Shown here: positions 1 to 9,583 of the stretch, piece after piece
How positions within the stretch are numbered: position 1 is the stretch's first letter
Layout: the number at the start of each line of letters is the position of its first letter
Assembly: GCA_008704415.1 (NCBI GenBank)
Contig: VXIS01000537.1
Coordinates: 1 to 19,624 of the forward strand
DNA from: Sphaerosporella brunnea
Lineage: Eukaryota; Ascomycota; Pezizomycetes; Pezizales; Pyronemataceae
DNA: 19,624 nucleotides
Reading direction: 5' to 3'
Program-made: the position numbers and the translations under genes
Notes under the pieces: generated by a model
Database searches by the model: none
What the model was told of the DNA's origin: nothing
What the model saw: only the letters and a program-made list of their open reading frames with translations

Positions 1-605
1 TCCGTCTCCCATTCGTTGGATGATTGGCACTGTCCGATGCAGATTGGTTGTCAGACATGTACAGAGCCACGCTTAGATTGGCATTTAGGCAGGCACACAA
101 GTACTCCATCCATCCATCCATCGCCTCCAGAAATCTGGGTCATCATCCTTCCGGCAATCGAAGCGACACTTTATTTTTCGGGAGAAGCAATCAACGCCTG
201 GCACGGTGGGTGGACATTTCTCCCAGGCGCGCTCATCATCCTCGGCAGCAAGAGCAGTAGCACCAGCACGAATGAGTCGTTTGGTTGCACTTTTCGAAAG
301 TTTGGGAAGTTCCAAGTGGCCTTTGTTGTCTGTCGTTCAGAAATCCCCTCGTGTGTGGTGGATATTGGGTTGCGTTGCTGTGGTGGGGAGAAGAATCGAA
401 AGTAAAGAAGCCAAAAGAAAGTTAGCTCTCGCCAGATATCCACTCTATGCGGTCGCTCAACGACGTCTGAACATCTACATGGACGTTTCGGTCAATAAGA
501 ATACTTCAACGGAACCGTGAAAAGAGAGTCCAAAACCGATGGATTACCTAGTGACTGCGTGATATGGTGGAGTTGGTGGCCGGGGAACTTGTTCCTTCGC
601 ACATG
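1..605. other. Gene-free upstream segment
   Basis: I see no supported gene here. Short open frames occur on both strands but none resembles a protein family and they overlap each other. A short (CCAT)n run lies near 107-121. If the whi3 leader starts near 606 or somewhat downstream, this stretch would hold the distal part of its promoter, but I cannot point to a specific element. Confidence 0.4.
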
Positions 606-1466
606 AAGCAGAAATCCACCACACCTACCCCCAACGATTTGATTTGTTTGCTCTCCATCATCATTCCATTTCCATTTCCGCCATTTTTTCAAAGCATACA
701 TACCACCCCGGTGCCGCCTGGTTGCCCGTCCTCGGAGTCCTCCCCTCCAACACCTAACCTGCCGACTGGCCTTCTCTGACCACCCACTACCCACTCCATA
801 CCCCCCCAAACATCCCCCCTCCGTTCCCTTGCTCATTCGCGCACCGGCGCCAACCCCAAACCCATCACAGCCAGTGTTTTTCCCGCCTAAGGACGTCCCC
901 TTCATTATCGTCCCTGGTCGCCCCTCCGCCGACAGTCGTGCTTCTCTCCGTCCTCCCCCATTACCACTCGCACACCTCCCATCACCATCCTCCCACCACC
1001 AACGCGACGAGCGACATCGTCGTTACATTCCGAACCGTTTTGCACGATCGTTGCAATACGATACACCAAAAGTTGTCATTGTCGCGGGTCGCGCTATTCC
1101 AGCAATTTGTCTGCGCCATCATCCTCTCATATCCGATAGACCAGCATTCAGCGAGCAACAGTATCGACATTAATCGTCTGTCCCGTTGCATCGAGCCAAC
1201 CGTCACCTCGAACATCTTTCGAACCGCGTCGATCTCTTCGCTGGGATCCTTTGTCCGCTCGACGCCTTTGCTTGCTAAAGCCGCATTTTTTCGCAGTCGC
1301 ATCCACTCGTCCCGGGCCATCGCGCGCTCATTTTTTGTTGCCTTCAAAAACCATCTGATCTCCGCGCGTCGAGTCCGAAACAGTTACAATACGGAAAACG
1401 TTTGTCGCATTTTCGCAGATATTCCTTGTCGACTTTCATAGCGGTGTTCTATACTAAGCATCTTTC

Positions 1467-1490
1467 TTTTTTTTTTTTTTTTTTTTTTTT
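1467..1490 (+). repeat. T24 tract next to the leader intron donor
   Basis: An uninterrupted run of 24 T ends five bases before the GT donor at 1496. In the right arm the same place (18173-18176) has four A. The collapse is part of the error pattern of that arm. A U-tract this close to a donor could influence splicing, but that is inference. Confidence 0.9.
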
Positions 1491-1495
1491 CCTCG

Positions 1496-1556
1496 GTAAG
1501 TTCTTTGTTTCACCGCGTGGCTGCGCACAAAACGATGTTTATCTAACACGTTGTAG
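1496..1556 (+). other. Predicted spliceosomal intron in the 5' UTR of the whi3-like gene
   Basis: The donor is GTAAGT at 1496-1501, a consensus fungal donor. The acceptor is TAG at 1554-1556. A branch-point-like CTAAC lies at 1543-1547, about 10 nt before the acceptor, the spacing typical of filamentous ascomycetes. The length, 61 nt, is also typical. The intron holds the only ATG of the 1.2-kb leader (1535-1537), so splicing would leave an AUG-free leader. In the right arm the counterpart is about 18105-18167 and keeps GTAAGT, CTAAC and an AG end. No transcript is available here to confirm it. Confidence 0.65.
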
Positions 1557-1837
1557 CTTCCGCCCTTCGGTTACTCTGTTATCTGTAGCAACTCGACCAT
1601 CGACTTCTATTTTCACCAATTTTTCCGAAAAAATTCCGTCCTTTTCAAATCGCAAATCTCCATTCTCATCGTGCGGATCGGGTTTCCTAGATTTCTGGGA
1701 ATTAGATATTACGCGACACAAGCTTTGATCAACGCTTATTGTTCCTACTCGCGCAACGATCTACTCGCGAACTACCAGGTTTGCGAATCCATCGGCTTTT
1801 TTAAACCACACCAGTCAGCACATCCACACTACCTAAC

Positions 1838-3751
1838 ATGCAAACCCCTCCTGGGGCAACTGGCCAGGGCCAAACGCCACCCCATCTTCAACACTCCGGT
1901 CCTCTCAGTTGGATGCCCGACCAGCTCCAATTTTCGCGCATGGCAACCGACCAAACGATGAGCAGCTCTGCGACGCCACGCCGTTACAGTCCGCCATCAC
2001 CCGAAACGAACGATCTTAATGAATTTTTCGGAGCACCGCCAAAGGAATGGTGCGGTGTCAAGATCGAGCGCCTAGCATCAAGTGTCACGGCGAAGGAAGT
2101 GAAGACTATGTTTCTCTTCAGCCCTGGATTCGAGGACCTGCGGATCATCCGGAATGATCCGATGTCCCACGGGCCTTATTCGGCGGAGGCATACGTCCGG
2201 CTTCAGAACAAAGAAAGCGCTGATGAGGCGGAGCGGCTGCTGAATGATAAAGAGTTTAACGGGCAGAATATCAGTGTTTCCGTGATCCCCAGGCCGACCC
2301 CTTCAGAGATCGTCAAGATGGCAGCAGCAACAGAGTCATTTGCGTCGGACTACAGTTCGCGCTCACCCTCTTCAGATGGCCTGATCACCCCCGGCACTAT
2401 AGGTACGAAGCCATCAAGTGAATACACGACTGCATCTTCCCGTCATATTTCGCCGTTGGGTAACGGCCACACGGCAAACGGCGTGATAGGTAGGAACGAC
2501 TCGGGTCTTGGCGCCGACATCTTCCCCACCAGTCTCAGCGCTATCAATGGCCTCTCAATGGCGGGAAGAGTTAATGGAAACGTAAACGGGAACGGAACCA
2601 CGAATTCTGAATCGATGGCAGCGGCACTCGATCGCCTCAACATCACCGACAGCATGAACAAAGGCATTAACGGGCATGGTGGCGCCAACGGTTATGATAG
2701 TGGCTTCACGGGAGATAGCTATATGGACAACATGGCGAATCTTCTCCCCGGTCGTGGACTGGCTCTTGACCCGGACACAAATGTCGACAGCTATCCCGAT
2801 CCTCTATCTTTTGGGCGTCCTCGCCGACAGACGAATCCTGCGCACACTGGTGGTGCTAGCCGGTTTGGAGGTTTGCCGCCACTCTCCACTGTTGGCGTCA
2901 ACGGATTTGCGCAAGGAGGGATCACATCACCAATGACCGCACCACCTGGTGCGGCCCCAGGTCTTACTTCACCGTTGAGCCTCACATCGCCGGGAGGCTG
3001 GCCACAAACTGCGGTCAACAAGCAGCAATATTACGCCAACAACTTCCCTATATCGCATCCCCCCGCCAATCCCGCCGATCAAAACCCCCCGTGCAACACC
3101 CTTTACGTTGGAAACCTTCCAGCGCAAACGTCGGAGGACGAGTTGAAGGCGATGTTTTGTCGGCAGCGGGGTTACAAGAGGATGTGTTTCCGCACGAAAC
3201 CACAGGGGCCGATGTGCTTTGTTGAGTTTGAGGACACTCATTACGCGACAAAGGCACTTACGGAGTTGTACGGACGATCGCTGTCGAACAGCACGAAGGG
3301 TGGCGTCAGACTCAGTTTTTCCAAGAATCCCTTGGGCGTTCGCTCAACACCTGCGGCGTCCAACCCTAACGCTGCAGCAGTCAACGGTACCATCCCCGGA
3401 GCAGGAGGCGTGCCTTCTCACGGGTTCCCCGCTGCAACAGTTCGCGCCCCGCCCGGACTGCCGGCGCCATCGCGACAGATGCCGCTGTCGACTCCGACTA
3501 CCGGCGAGCCGACTGCACCTCCTCCTGGACTCTTTGGTGGGGCTAACCCGCAGGCACTAAGGGATCATTCTCCCGCATTTGGTCGGGGAAGCATCAGGGG
3601 TGGTTCGCAACCGGCAGTGCGTTTACCTCCTGGTATTCCAACTACTGGAGGAGCGTTTTTCTCCAATCCCGTGGCGGATCTGCGCTCACCTCTGGACATC
3701 CGTCCTGATGAGTCATATCCTCGAGGACCGGGCCCTATTGGCACTAGATAG
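1838..3751 (+). CDS. whi3: Whi3-like RNA-binding protein with two RRM domains
   Basis: A 637-codon single-exon frame encodes a protein with RRM-like segments at both ends of a long disordered middle. RRM1 spans about 71-151 (RNP2-like VKIERL 74-79; RNP1-like AEAYVRL 116-122). RRM2 spans about 419-497, with RNP2 LYVGNL at 422-427, RNP1-like GPMCFVEF at 457-464, and the ending LSFSKNPLGVR. This second RRM, including the opening [12 protein letters not shown], is the hallmark of fungal Whi3 proteins. In yeast Whi3 binds GCAUG-containing mRNAs such as CLN3, retains the cyclin and delays Start; in Ashbya it forms RNA condensates. Residues 152-418 are Ser/Gly/Asn/Pro-rich (for example Asn/Gly repeats around 246-257), and 498-637 is Pro/Gly-rich. 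Ser-Pro sites at 51 and 54 are possible kinase targets. The start at 1838 is chosen because no ATG precedes it for 281 nt after the leader intron; Met26 and Met36 are alternatives. The right-arm copy is frameshifted. Confidence 0.93.
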   Translation: MQTPPGATGQGQTPPHLQHSGPLSWMPDQLQFSRMATDQTMSSSATPRRYSPPSPETNDLNEFFGAPPKEWCGVKIERLASSVTAKEVKTMFLFSPGFEDLRIIRNDPMSHGPYSAEAYVRLQNKESADEAERLLNDKEFNGQNISVSVIPRPTPSEIVKMAAATESFASDYSSRSPSSDGLITPGTIGTKPSSEYTTASSRHISPLGNGHTANGVIGRNDSGLGADIFPTSLSAINGLSMAGRVNGNVNGNGTTNSESMAAALDRLNITDSMNKGINGHGGANGYDSGFTGDSYMDNMANLLPGRGLALDPDTNVDSYPDPLSFGRPRRQTNPAHTGGASRFGGLPPLSTVGVNGFAQGGITSPMTAPPGAAPGLTSPLSLTSPGGWPQTAVNKQQYYANNFPISHPPANPADQNPPCNTLYVGNLPAQTSEDELKAMFCRQRGYKRMCFRTKPQGPMCFVEFEDTHYATKALTELYGRSLSNSTKGGVRLSFSKNPLGVRSTPAASNPNAAAVNGTIPGAGGVPSHGFPAATVRAPPGLPAPSRQMPLSTPTTGEPTAPPPGLFGGANPQALRDHSPAFGRGSIRGGSQPAVRLPPGIPTTGGAFFSNPVADLRSPLDIRPDESYPRGPGPIGTR

Positions 3752-4567
3752 GCTCTTGCATCAGCATTTGTGTGGTGTCATTGCATCGGGACTTTATTGC
3801 ATCAGTTACGAGAAAACGATTACCGGCGTAACGGAACGGACATAATTCATTGACTTTCTTGTTGGGTTTCTAAAGGGTAGCATCATCACAGTGGATCGCG
3901 GGGATATTGCTTTCTTTGGGGGCCTTTTTTCGTGCCTCACCATCATCACCATCATCATCGACATATTGTATTGCTTATTTTTTTTTATCTTTTTTGGCAC
4001 ATGGGCACGGTTTGCCTGGGGTGTTTTGTTGCGTTCATGTCATCATGTGTCTTGGAGCTATGGATGGGGGAGTGCTGTTTGGTTGGGTGTGTTTCTTTTT
4101 TCTCGCGAAATGGCTTGTTTGTGTTCTTTTATTATGTTTTACAATTTTTTCTTTTCTTTACTTTGTTCTGTTCCGGTGGCTTATGTCGAATTTTCTTTGT
4201 TGATTGATACATTGGTGTGTGTGGGGAAACAACAATTTTCATATCGGGATAGCTAATCCGACATCGTCATCATCATCGTCAGCATCAGCATCAACATCAT
4301 CAACTATCAACAGGAAATCTTCTACTCGCTGCTGCTTGCTTGCTTACTTCTTCTTTTTGGGTGGCTTGCATGGCGTGGCTCTTGTTTGTGTTTTTTTTTG
4401 TTTTGTTTTTTTTACTTATAGCTGTACGCGGATCGGAGCTGCTGCTCGCGTTGGTCGCACAACTAGCCGTCTTCGGGATGTATGGAACGTTCGGTCATAA
4501 AATGGATGGGGGGGCATATTTGCTTTCTTGCTTTCTTGTGTTTTTTTTCTGATTGCTCGGGTTTGGG

Positions 4568-4592
4568 CTTTTCTTTTCTTTTCTTTTCTTTC
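4568..4592 (+). repeat. (TTTTC)n simple repeat
   Basis: About four to five copies of TTTTC. The right arm (about 15100-15125) preserves it almost exactly, unlike the pure homopolymers. That contrast shows the right-arm loss is specific to mononucleotide and very short-unit repeats. Confidence 0.85.
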
Positions 4593-4678
4593 GCTGAGGC
4601 GCTTGCGCTTCCTCTTCTTACTACTTAGTACTTACTTACTACTACTTGCCGCCGGGCGGTTTTTCTTCTTCTGATGTG

Positions 4679-4733
4679 TTTTTTTTTTTTATAAACTTTT
4701 TCACTTGATTTTTTTTTTTTTTTTTTTTTTTTT
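4679..4733 (+). repeat. T12 and T25 tracts
   Basis: T12 at 4679-4690 and T25 at 4709-4733, separated by 18 nt. The right arm shows one A (15011) and four A (14989-14992) at the matching places. Another T12 lies at 4880-4891 and is reduced to a single A near 14841 in the right arm. Confidence 0.9.
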
Positions 4734-4962
4734 ACTTGGACGATGCAATGGCGGATTGTAAGTGAATGAATGGGCGTGGGTTTACCTGTGATGTGATGTG
4801 ATCTGATGTGATATGCTTGATGATGGGTCGGTCGTCGACACGATGTTCTTTGCTTCTTGGTTGTCGTTATGAATATGTATTTTTTTTTTTTGTGGGGTTT
4901 GGGGTTTTGGGGGTTACCTACTGGTTTACTGACTGGTACCATTGATACTGGGGCTGGGACTG

Positions 4963-4990
4963 TTATTCAGTTATTCAGTTATTCAGTTAT
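4963..4990 (+). repeat. (TTATTCAG)n tandem repeat, 3.5 copies
   Basis: The 8-bp unit TTATTCAG occurs three times in a row followed by TTAT. It ends about 60 nt before the LINE relic. No function is apparent. The right arm has a shorter, imperfect version near 14740-14770. Confidence 0.85.
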
Positions 4991-5048
4991 TTATTACCAC
5001 GATGTGTTATAAGTTTGTGTGTTTGTTTGGATAGGATACTGTATTGTC

Positions 5049-5603
5049 CCGTGAGCGGTTGGGCATCGGGACGTCTTGGGCAATGAACTGGCCGACCAGC
5101 TTGCCAAGGAAGCAGCAGAAACCCGCCGCAAGCCTCTGTCCGACGACCGCCTCCTTAACACCGCATCACTAGCACACACATCGCCCGGCAAAACACTCAG
5201 GATAAACACTAAGACCGTATCGCCTTGGCTTAAGAAGCACTGCACCGAGAAGAAACACTACAAACCATGTCGGTCACGGAAACCCGACGCCACTGCGGCG
5301 GCGAAAGCACGCAAGTCCCTCGCCTCCGGGCTCTACCAGCTACGGCTGAATAAGGCCCCTACGGCCCCGTACCTTCACTGGACCAACAGGAGGACAAGTG
5401 CTGGTTCTTGTAAAAAGGCTGCGACGCAGATCAGAGAACACCTTTTCAATTTCTGCGCTAGGTGGCGGGAAGAGCAGGACGTGCTTTGGAAAGCCACAGA
5501 GAAGGAAGAAAGGAAGGGGAGTGGGAGAAGGAAGATCTCACTCCCCCCCCCCGGGCCAATTAAGGTCTTGCTTGCAGGTGATCGATGTGCTGGATTTTCC
5601 TAG
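5049..5603 (+). mobile_element. 5'-truncated relic of a Tad1-like LINE retrotransposon (RNase H end and C-terminal Cys/His segment)
   Basis: The frame from 5055 reads GHRDVLGNELADQLAKEAAE, the end of a LINE RNase H domain (PGHxxxxGNExADxxAKxA, with the last catalytic Asp). It continues through a KARKSLASGLYQL segment and a Cys/His segment, CKKAATQIREHLFNFCARW, then a short tail ending at 5603. The order RNase H, KARK...YQL, then C..C/REHLF..C.RW..xx.LW is that of the last ORF of fungal LINEs. Everything upstream (endonuclease, reverse transcriptase, most of RNase H) is missing, as expected of a 5'-truncated insertion. A TGA at 5052-5054 closes the frame upstream. The first zinc-binding Cys of the expected pair is read only in the neighbouring frame, so the piece is decayed or carries sequence errors. 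It lies 1.3 kb downstream of whi3 in the same orientation and is not functional. Confidence 0.78.
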
Positions 5604-5636
5604 TGTACACAAAAGATTGGGACCTGGCCTGAGAAG

Positions 5637-5968
5637 TCAAGAATGTAGCGACGATCGTGTTTGGTTTATCTTCTTTCCTATGTCAGTTACAAATCTCCTT
5701 ATGTCTTCTTTCCTTTAAAGACACACCCCTAAGGCCTAAGGGCAGTCTACATGTACATAACATAATACAGGACTTGTCCCTCTAAGCCGGAGCTTACTGT
5801 TTGGACCCTCGTCCTATAAGAAAAAGAGATAAGAAAGTTCATAAGGGTAGTAACAAAGGAAAGACATAGATCAGGACGTTAATTGGCCTTTCCTCCCGGC
5901 CACATCCCTACTTTGGTCGTACCAAGGAAAGACAGGGCCGCCTCGGTACACCGTTCGTCACTCAAGAA
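5637..5968. mobile_element. Possible small degenerate repeat element (solo LTR or MITE-like) with 7-bp flanking repeats
   Basis: TCAAGAA occurs at 5637-5643 and again at 5962-5968. The 318 nt between begin TGTAGCGACGATCGTG and end with a sequence whose reverse complement begins GTGACGAACGGTGT, an imperfect terminal inverted match. Inside there is a TATAAG motif near 5816, so an LTR with TG...CA ends (5644 to 5960) is an alternative, but then the flanking duplication would not fit. It starts about 40 nt past the LINE relic, so it may have inserted into that relic. No coding capacity. The matching could be chance, hence low confidence. Confidence 0.3.
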
Positions 5969-7702
5969 CACCCTAATCGGTGTGCCCATTTTGCTTCCGC
6001 CCTCCTGAGCCGTCATCCTTCTGTGTGGCTACAGAAAAAGCAAAGCAATGGCGGTACCGGTACGTATAGTATTGATTTGATAGCGGTTTTCTGAGATCTG
6101 CGTGGTGTTCATATGGTGTCACTCGCTTCGATAAGTTCGATTCGATGACGAGTATGTAGAGCTGCACTGCTTTTGGTGCTTTGCTTTTGGGAATATACCG
6201 GCATGGCATCTTTTTCTCAAGACAATAAAACACACCCACACCCCCCCGCCCACACTGTCCTCGAATGTTAGTGAGGTCAGAGCGACAGCCAGTGACAGCC
6301 GGCAGGGCTGGTTTAGAGCAACTATTCAGGCTTCACTCCTCTCCTCTGCGCTGCCGGAAACGTAGTGCCTTTGCGAGCTTTCTGTCGGAAGGAAGGAGTT
6401 GTGGATACGAGTGATTTTTCGTGAATACGATAGTGGGTTTCTCGTGTCGGTGATGGGGGTTGCTTTTCTTGTCGCGGCGGGCCCGTAGGTAAGTGCGGAC
6501 CGAGTGAGTGATGGTGGCTGGGGGTTTTGGAGCATTGTTACGACGACGCCGGGTTTAACATGTGGATGTTGGATGTTTGGAGCCCCTCTCCTCCCCCTTT
6601 CGGTAACCTGGAAGCTGCTGGCTTGGGCTAAAATTGAGAGAGAGAGATCGGGCGGACGACGTTGCAATGTGTGTTTGTCTAGATCTATCTATCGGCGAAC
6701 TCTCGTTGAGAGGTAACGTTACTCGGCTCTATTTTTTAGTCCTGGCAGTAAAATTGTAAAAAAACAGAGCGAAGTAAGCTTGCTGCTGGTCTATGTCCAC
6801 GGCGACGTCGAGAGGGACGGGACTGCAGTTTCTCCTCGCGTTGAATCTACCGGAACCCCAATGATTCCAACGGAACGCCACAGCCAAATGTTAGCCGCTG
6901 CGCCTGCTGAAACAACGTGAGATTACCAAGGAAGCTACCTACCTCGCTGCCTGCCACGCGGTTGCGATTTGTTATACCAAGTAATCATCTCGAAGTCTGG
7001 CCTGGCCCGGACTGGGCTGGACTGGACGACTGAACGCAAAGCGGCTTCATGGAACGGCGAGGTGGGGCTTCTAACACTACCAGCACTAACTACCTATCCT
7101 ATTGCTAAGCCTCTCATTTGTTGCAGGTGCCGTCTTTTCCTAACAATCCACCAACCCAGTAGTATCCTGAGGTCAGGCCACAGCTGAGGGCAACGGCTGT
7201 CAAGAGGCCTCTCAGAAGAAACTCATCCCAATAAATGAAGGAAACGGTCACCACGAAGCCATCAAGTCTACCTTACAAGGCTCAGGCTCGGGGTGGGGGT
7301 TATCAGCCAACTAACCAACTGTTAATATCCACCAAAACCCTTAATTAAGCCTATTATAACACGACTTGGATCCAACCGGGGAGGGGGGGGAGGGTGTGTG
7401 TGCGTTGAAACCAGCCCAACTCGGAGAGAAAATCCCATCCCGGAGATTATCAGGATCCCGAAAAAAGGAACAGGCCTTGCAATGTTAATCAACGGCTGCG
7501 GGTGTGGCTTTATGGTGAGCAAGTCCCCAATGACGCTACGACCCCAAGCTTGCAAACGCCGTCTTGTTCTTCTTCTTCCAGTTCCCGACCGCCTACTAGT
7601 CGGTCTACAACGACCAGTAGCACCTGCAGGCTTATACCGCCTCATCCATCAGCGGTCAGTGATTCACCGTCTAGCCAGCCAGCCCTCTTCCACAACGATA
7701 AC
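5969..7702. other. Stretch without supported genes
   Basis: Open frames on both strands are short, overlap each other and show no recognisable family. Features seen are an AATAAA near 6224, a C/A-rich run near 6230-6255, a GA repeat near 6632-6646 and a G-rich run at about 7377-7394. None is enough to call a gene. It may be intergenic DNA or decayed repeats. Confidence 0.45.
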
Positions 7703-7705
7703 AAT

Positions 7706-7758
<53 letters not shown>

Positions 7759-7759
7759 C
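7703..7759 (+). repeat. (AAC)n microsatellite
   Basis: About 19 units of AAC/ACA, slightly interrupted at the 5' side. It would encode poly-Asn or poly-Thr in overlapping frames, but neither surrounding frame looks like a real protein. In the right arm the counterpart (about 12021-12080) is interrupted by single-base losses. Confidence 0.92.
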
Positions 7760-9580
7760 GCACCGCCACCAAAACCACCGCACCACATCTACCGTGTCAG
7801 TGCGTGTGTGTTTGTGCGCGCGCGGGAGAGGGAGGGACGCCGTGCAAGCATGATCCCCGCGGAACGGGACTCAACTTCAAACGGTGCCTTGTTGACCCAC
7901 CGCGAGGATGAATGTTGGCATGCTTACTACCAATGGATCGATCGTGAATCGCTCGCTGCCGCTGGGTGGTGTGAGCTTCAGAGCGGGTGAGAGTGAGGGT
8001 GGCATTGTGGCAGTGAGGCGAGGCGCGGCGGTCCCCCCACGTCGACGTCTTGATCTTCTGCCGGGATGGGATGGCATGGGATGGATGTTGACATACACGG
8101 CCGGCTTGATTCTGGTGTCCAGACTCCTGCCAGAAGGGAAGTCCGTCCCTGCATGTACATGTCCTTGGCACAGGGCTGGCTGGCCTGGGTGTGGATCGTA
8201 ACAGCAGGTAAATACTAAGTACTCAGTCAACAGTCAACGTTTCCACGCCCTACCAAGTATCCCCGCCTATCTCGGCATACACACACCCGTCCATTTCCAA
8301 AAAAAAAACAAAAAAAAACCACATCCAAAGTGGCGCAAACACTCTCATCAACCAAACCAGCAAGTACCTATCTCATCTCAACTGCGAGTGCGAGTGCTAA
8401 AACATGACCAACACAATCAGTTCGTTCTCGCTCCCTACCCCCCCCCCCCCCACCGGATCCAACATCCCCCAAAACACTCTCAACAACTCGTACTTAATGT
8501 GCGTAATCTCATCTGATCCAATCCAAATTCCTCATGATCACCTCCGCCCCGCCCCGCCCCGCCACCGACCCCGATCCCGCCTTCTAGAAAAAAAATATGC
8601 AGAAAATTGTGCCTGCAGGACTAAAGTACAGCCTTACTCGCAGTACAATAGTAACTAAAGTAAGACTTAGTACGTAGCTGCAAGGCTGGGCTGGTTCTGG
8701 GCAGTGGTGGCGCATGGCAAGCATAGGCGAAGAAAAGCAGGTGGAAAAAAACGCCCGCCGGCCTTGAAGGTCAAGTCAAGCAAGGACAAGGAAAGCCAGT
8801 ATGTAGGTGTCAAGCTTAAGATAGATTTCGGTCAAACCGTTGCCTGCCAAAAATGTATGTACTCTACGAATCAAGATAATGTACATCTACAGTTCACGAA
8901 GAGAACAGAAAGAAGTACGATCATGAACAATCATAGCATCATAATTCACACACTCACCCCTCAAAGACAACAAAGACAGAGCAGCAAAAACTACACAGCG
9001 AAAACAGACAACCCCACCCATCTTTCCCCCTCTTTCAATCCACAAGCATTTCTCATCCTCCAGGTAACAACAATACAAGTCCCCTATCCTATCATCATGA
9101 TCCGTTCCGTCCTCCAAATGTCCCAACCCAGATCGTGAAACTGAAAAAAGAACCGCAGTAAAATAAACATCGAAATGAAACGTTAATGATATATCAGACA
9201 TTTTCCAACATCACATCTGCTGCCCCAGGCGCGAGCCCGAGCAGCAGACCCACCAACAGAAAGGGATATATGAATGTAGCAGATAAAAAGAATCGGTGAC
9301 AAAAGTACAATGCAAGAAAAGTGGGTAAAGTGGGCAAAGCAAAGAACAGACGGAAAGAAATAGGTACAAACACACCTACCACTTCCCATGATCAACGCGC
9401 GAGGATATCATGATATCAACCCACAAGAACACTCATCAGGTATCCCAACAGCACACCCCCTAAAGAGCAAATAAAAAACGCCAGAGGTCGTAAACAGCGC
9501 ATGCGGCACCAACCGACCATCGTAGAAGCACCTGTAATGAGCCCACCACCCAAACAAAAAACAAACATGAAAAAAACGTG
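7760..9580. other. Stretch without supported genes; A/C-rich on plus, T/G-rich on minus in its second half
   Basis: No frame resembles a known protein. A C14 run lies at 8438-8451 and a (CGCCC)n run at about 8545-8563. AGTACT/TAAGTA motifs occur near 8208-8225 and again near 8640-8670. From about 8900 the minus strand is T/G-rich with frequent TTTCTT and TGTTTGT, much like the region downstream of whi3. That would suit a long 3' UTR of a minus-strand gene lying past the fold. This is inference from composition only. Confidence 0.4.
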
Positions 9581-9583
9581 AAG

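Larger units (their letters stand above)
606..1837 (+). promoter_or_regulatory. Long AUG-depleted 5' leader (and promoter) of the whi3-like gene
   Basis: Seen: reading every base from 606 to 1837 on the plus strand, I find one ATG (1535-1537), and it lies inside the predicted intron 1496-1556. The reverse-complement triplet CAT, which has the same expected frequency in the region's two strands combined, occurs about 37 times. The strand bias is therefore not explained by overall base content. The stretch is C/T-rich with CCACC, CCATC and CTCC runs, common in fungal promoters and leaders. Inference: most of it is transcribed as the 5' UTR of the downstream gene and upstream AUGs have been selected against. 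The transcription start cannot be fixed from sequence; a start somewhere between about 600 and 1000 would fit. The 281 nt between the intron end and 1838 are free of ATG, which supports 1838 as the start codon. Confidence 0.6.
3752..5040 (+). other. T-rich downstream region of the whi3-like gene (probable 3' UTR and intergenic)
   Basis: The stretch is strongly T/G-rich on the sense strand with many short repeats: CAT/ATC-type runs near 3938-3960 and 4260-4305, T runs, TTTTC repeats and TTAGTA/CTTACTT motifs near 4621-4650. Open frames here are low-complexity (Phe/Leu-rich on plus, Lys-rich on minus) and are produced by these tracts. The first few hundred bases are probably the 3' UTR. I cannot place a polyadenylation site. 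No terminator of bacterial type is expected or seen. Confidence 0.5.

Noticed and set aside
982..1347. Minus-strand frame of about 120 codons with a fairly protein-like composition
   Set aside because: It lies within the whi3 leader, overlaps a longer plus-strand frame, resembles no family I know, and its many minus-strand ATGs are a by-product of the ATG/CAT strand bias.
3932..4305. Plus-strand frames with poly-His or poly-Ser runs
   Set aside because: They are translations of CAT/ATC simple repeats in the T-rich region downstream of whi3.
7398..7990. Two overlapping plus-strand frames of 151 and 162 codons
   Set aside because: Both pass through the (AAC)n repeat and read as poly-Thr or poly-Asn; no domain on either side.
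8704..9138. Plus-strand frame containing KIDFGQTVACQKCMY followed by D and H, faintly like the zinc finger of Eco1-type acetyltransferases
   Set aside because: The glycine after the second Cys is missing, nothing after it resembles an acetyltransferase, and no good start or flanking exon is visible; probably chance.
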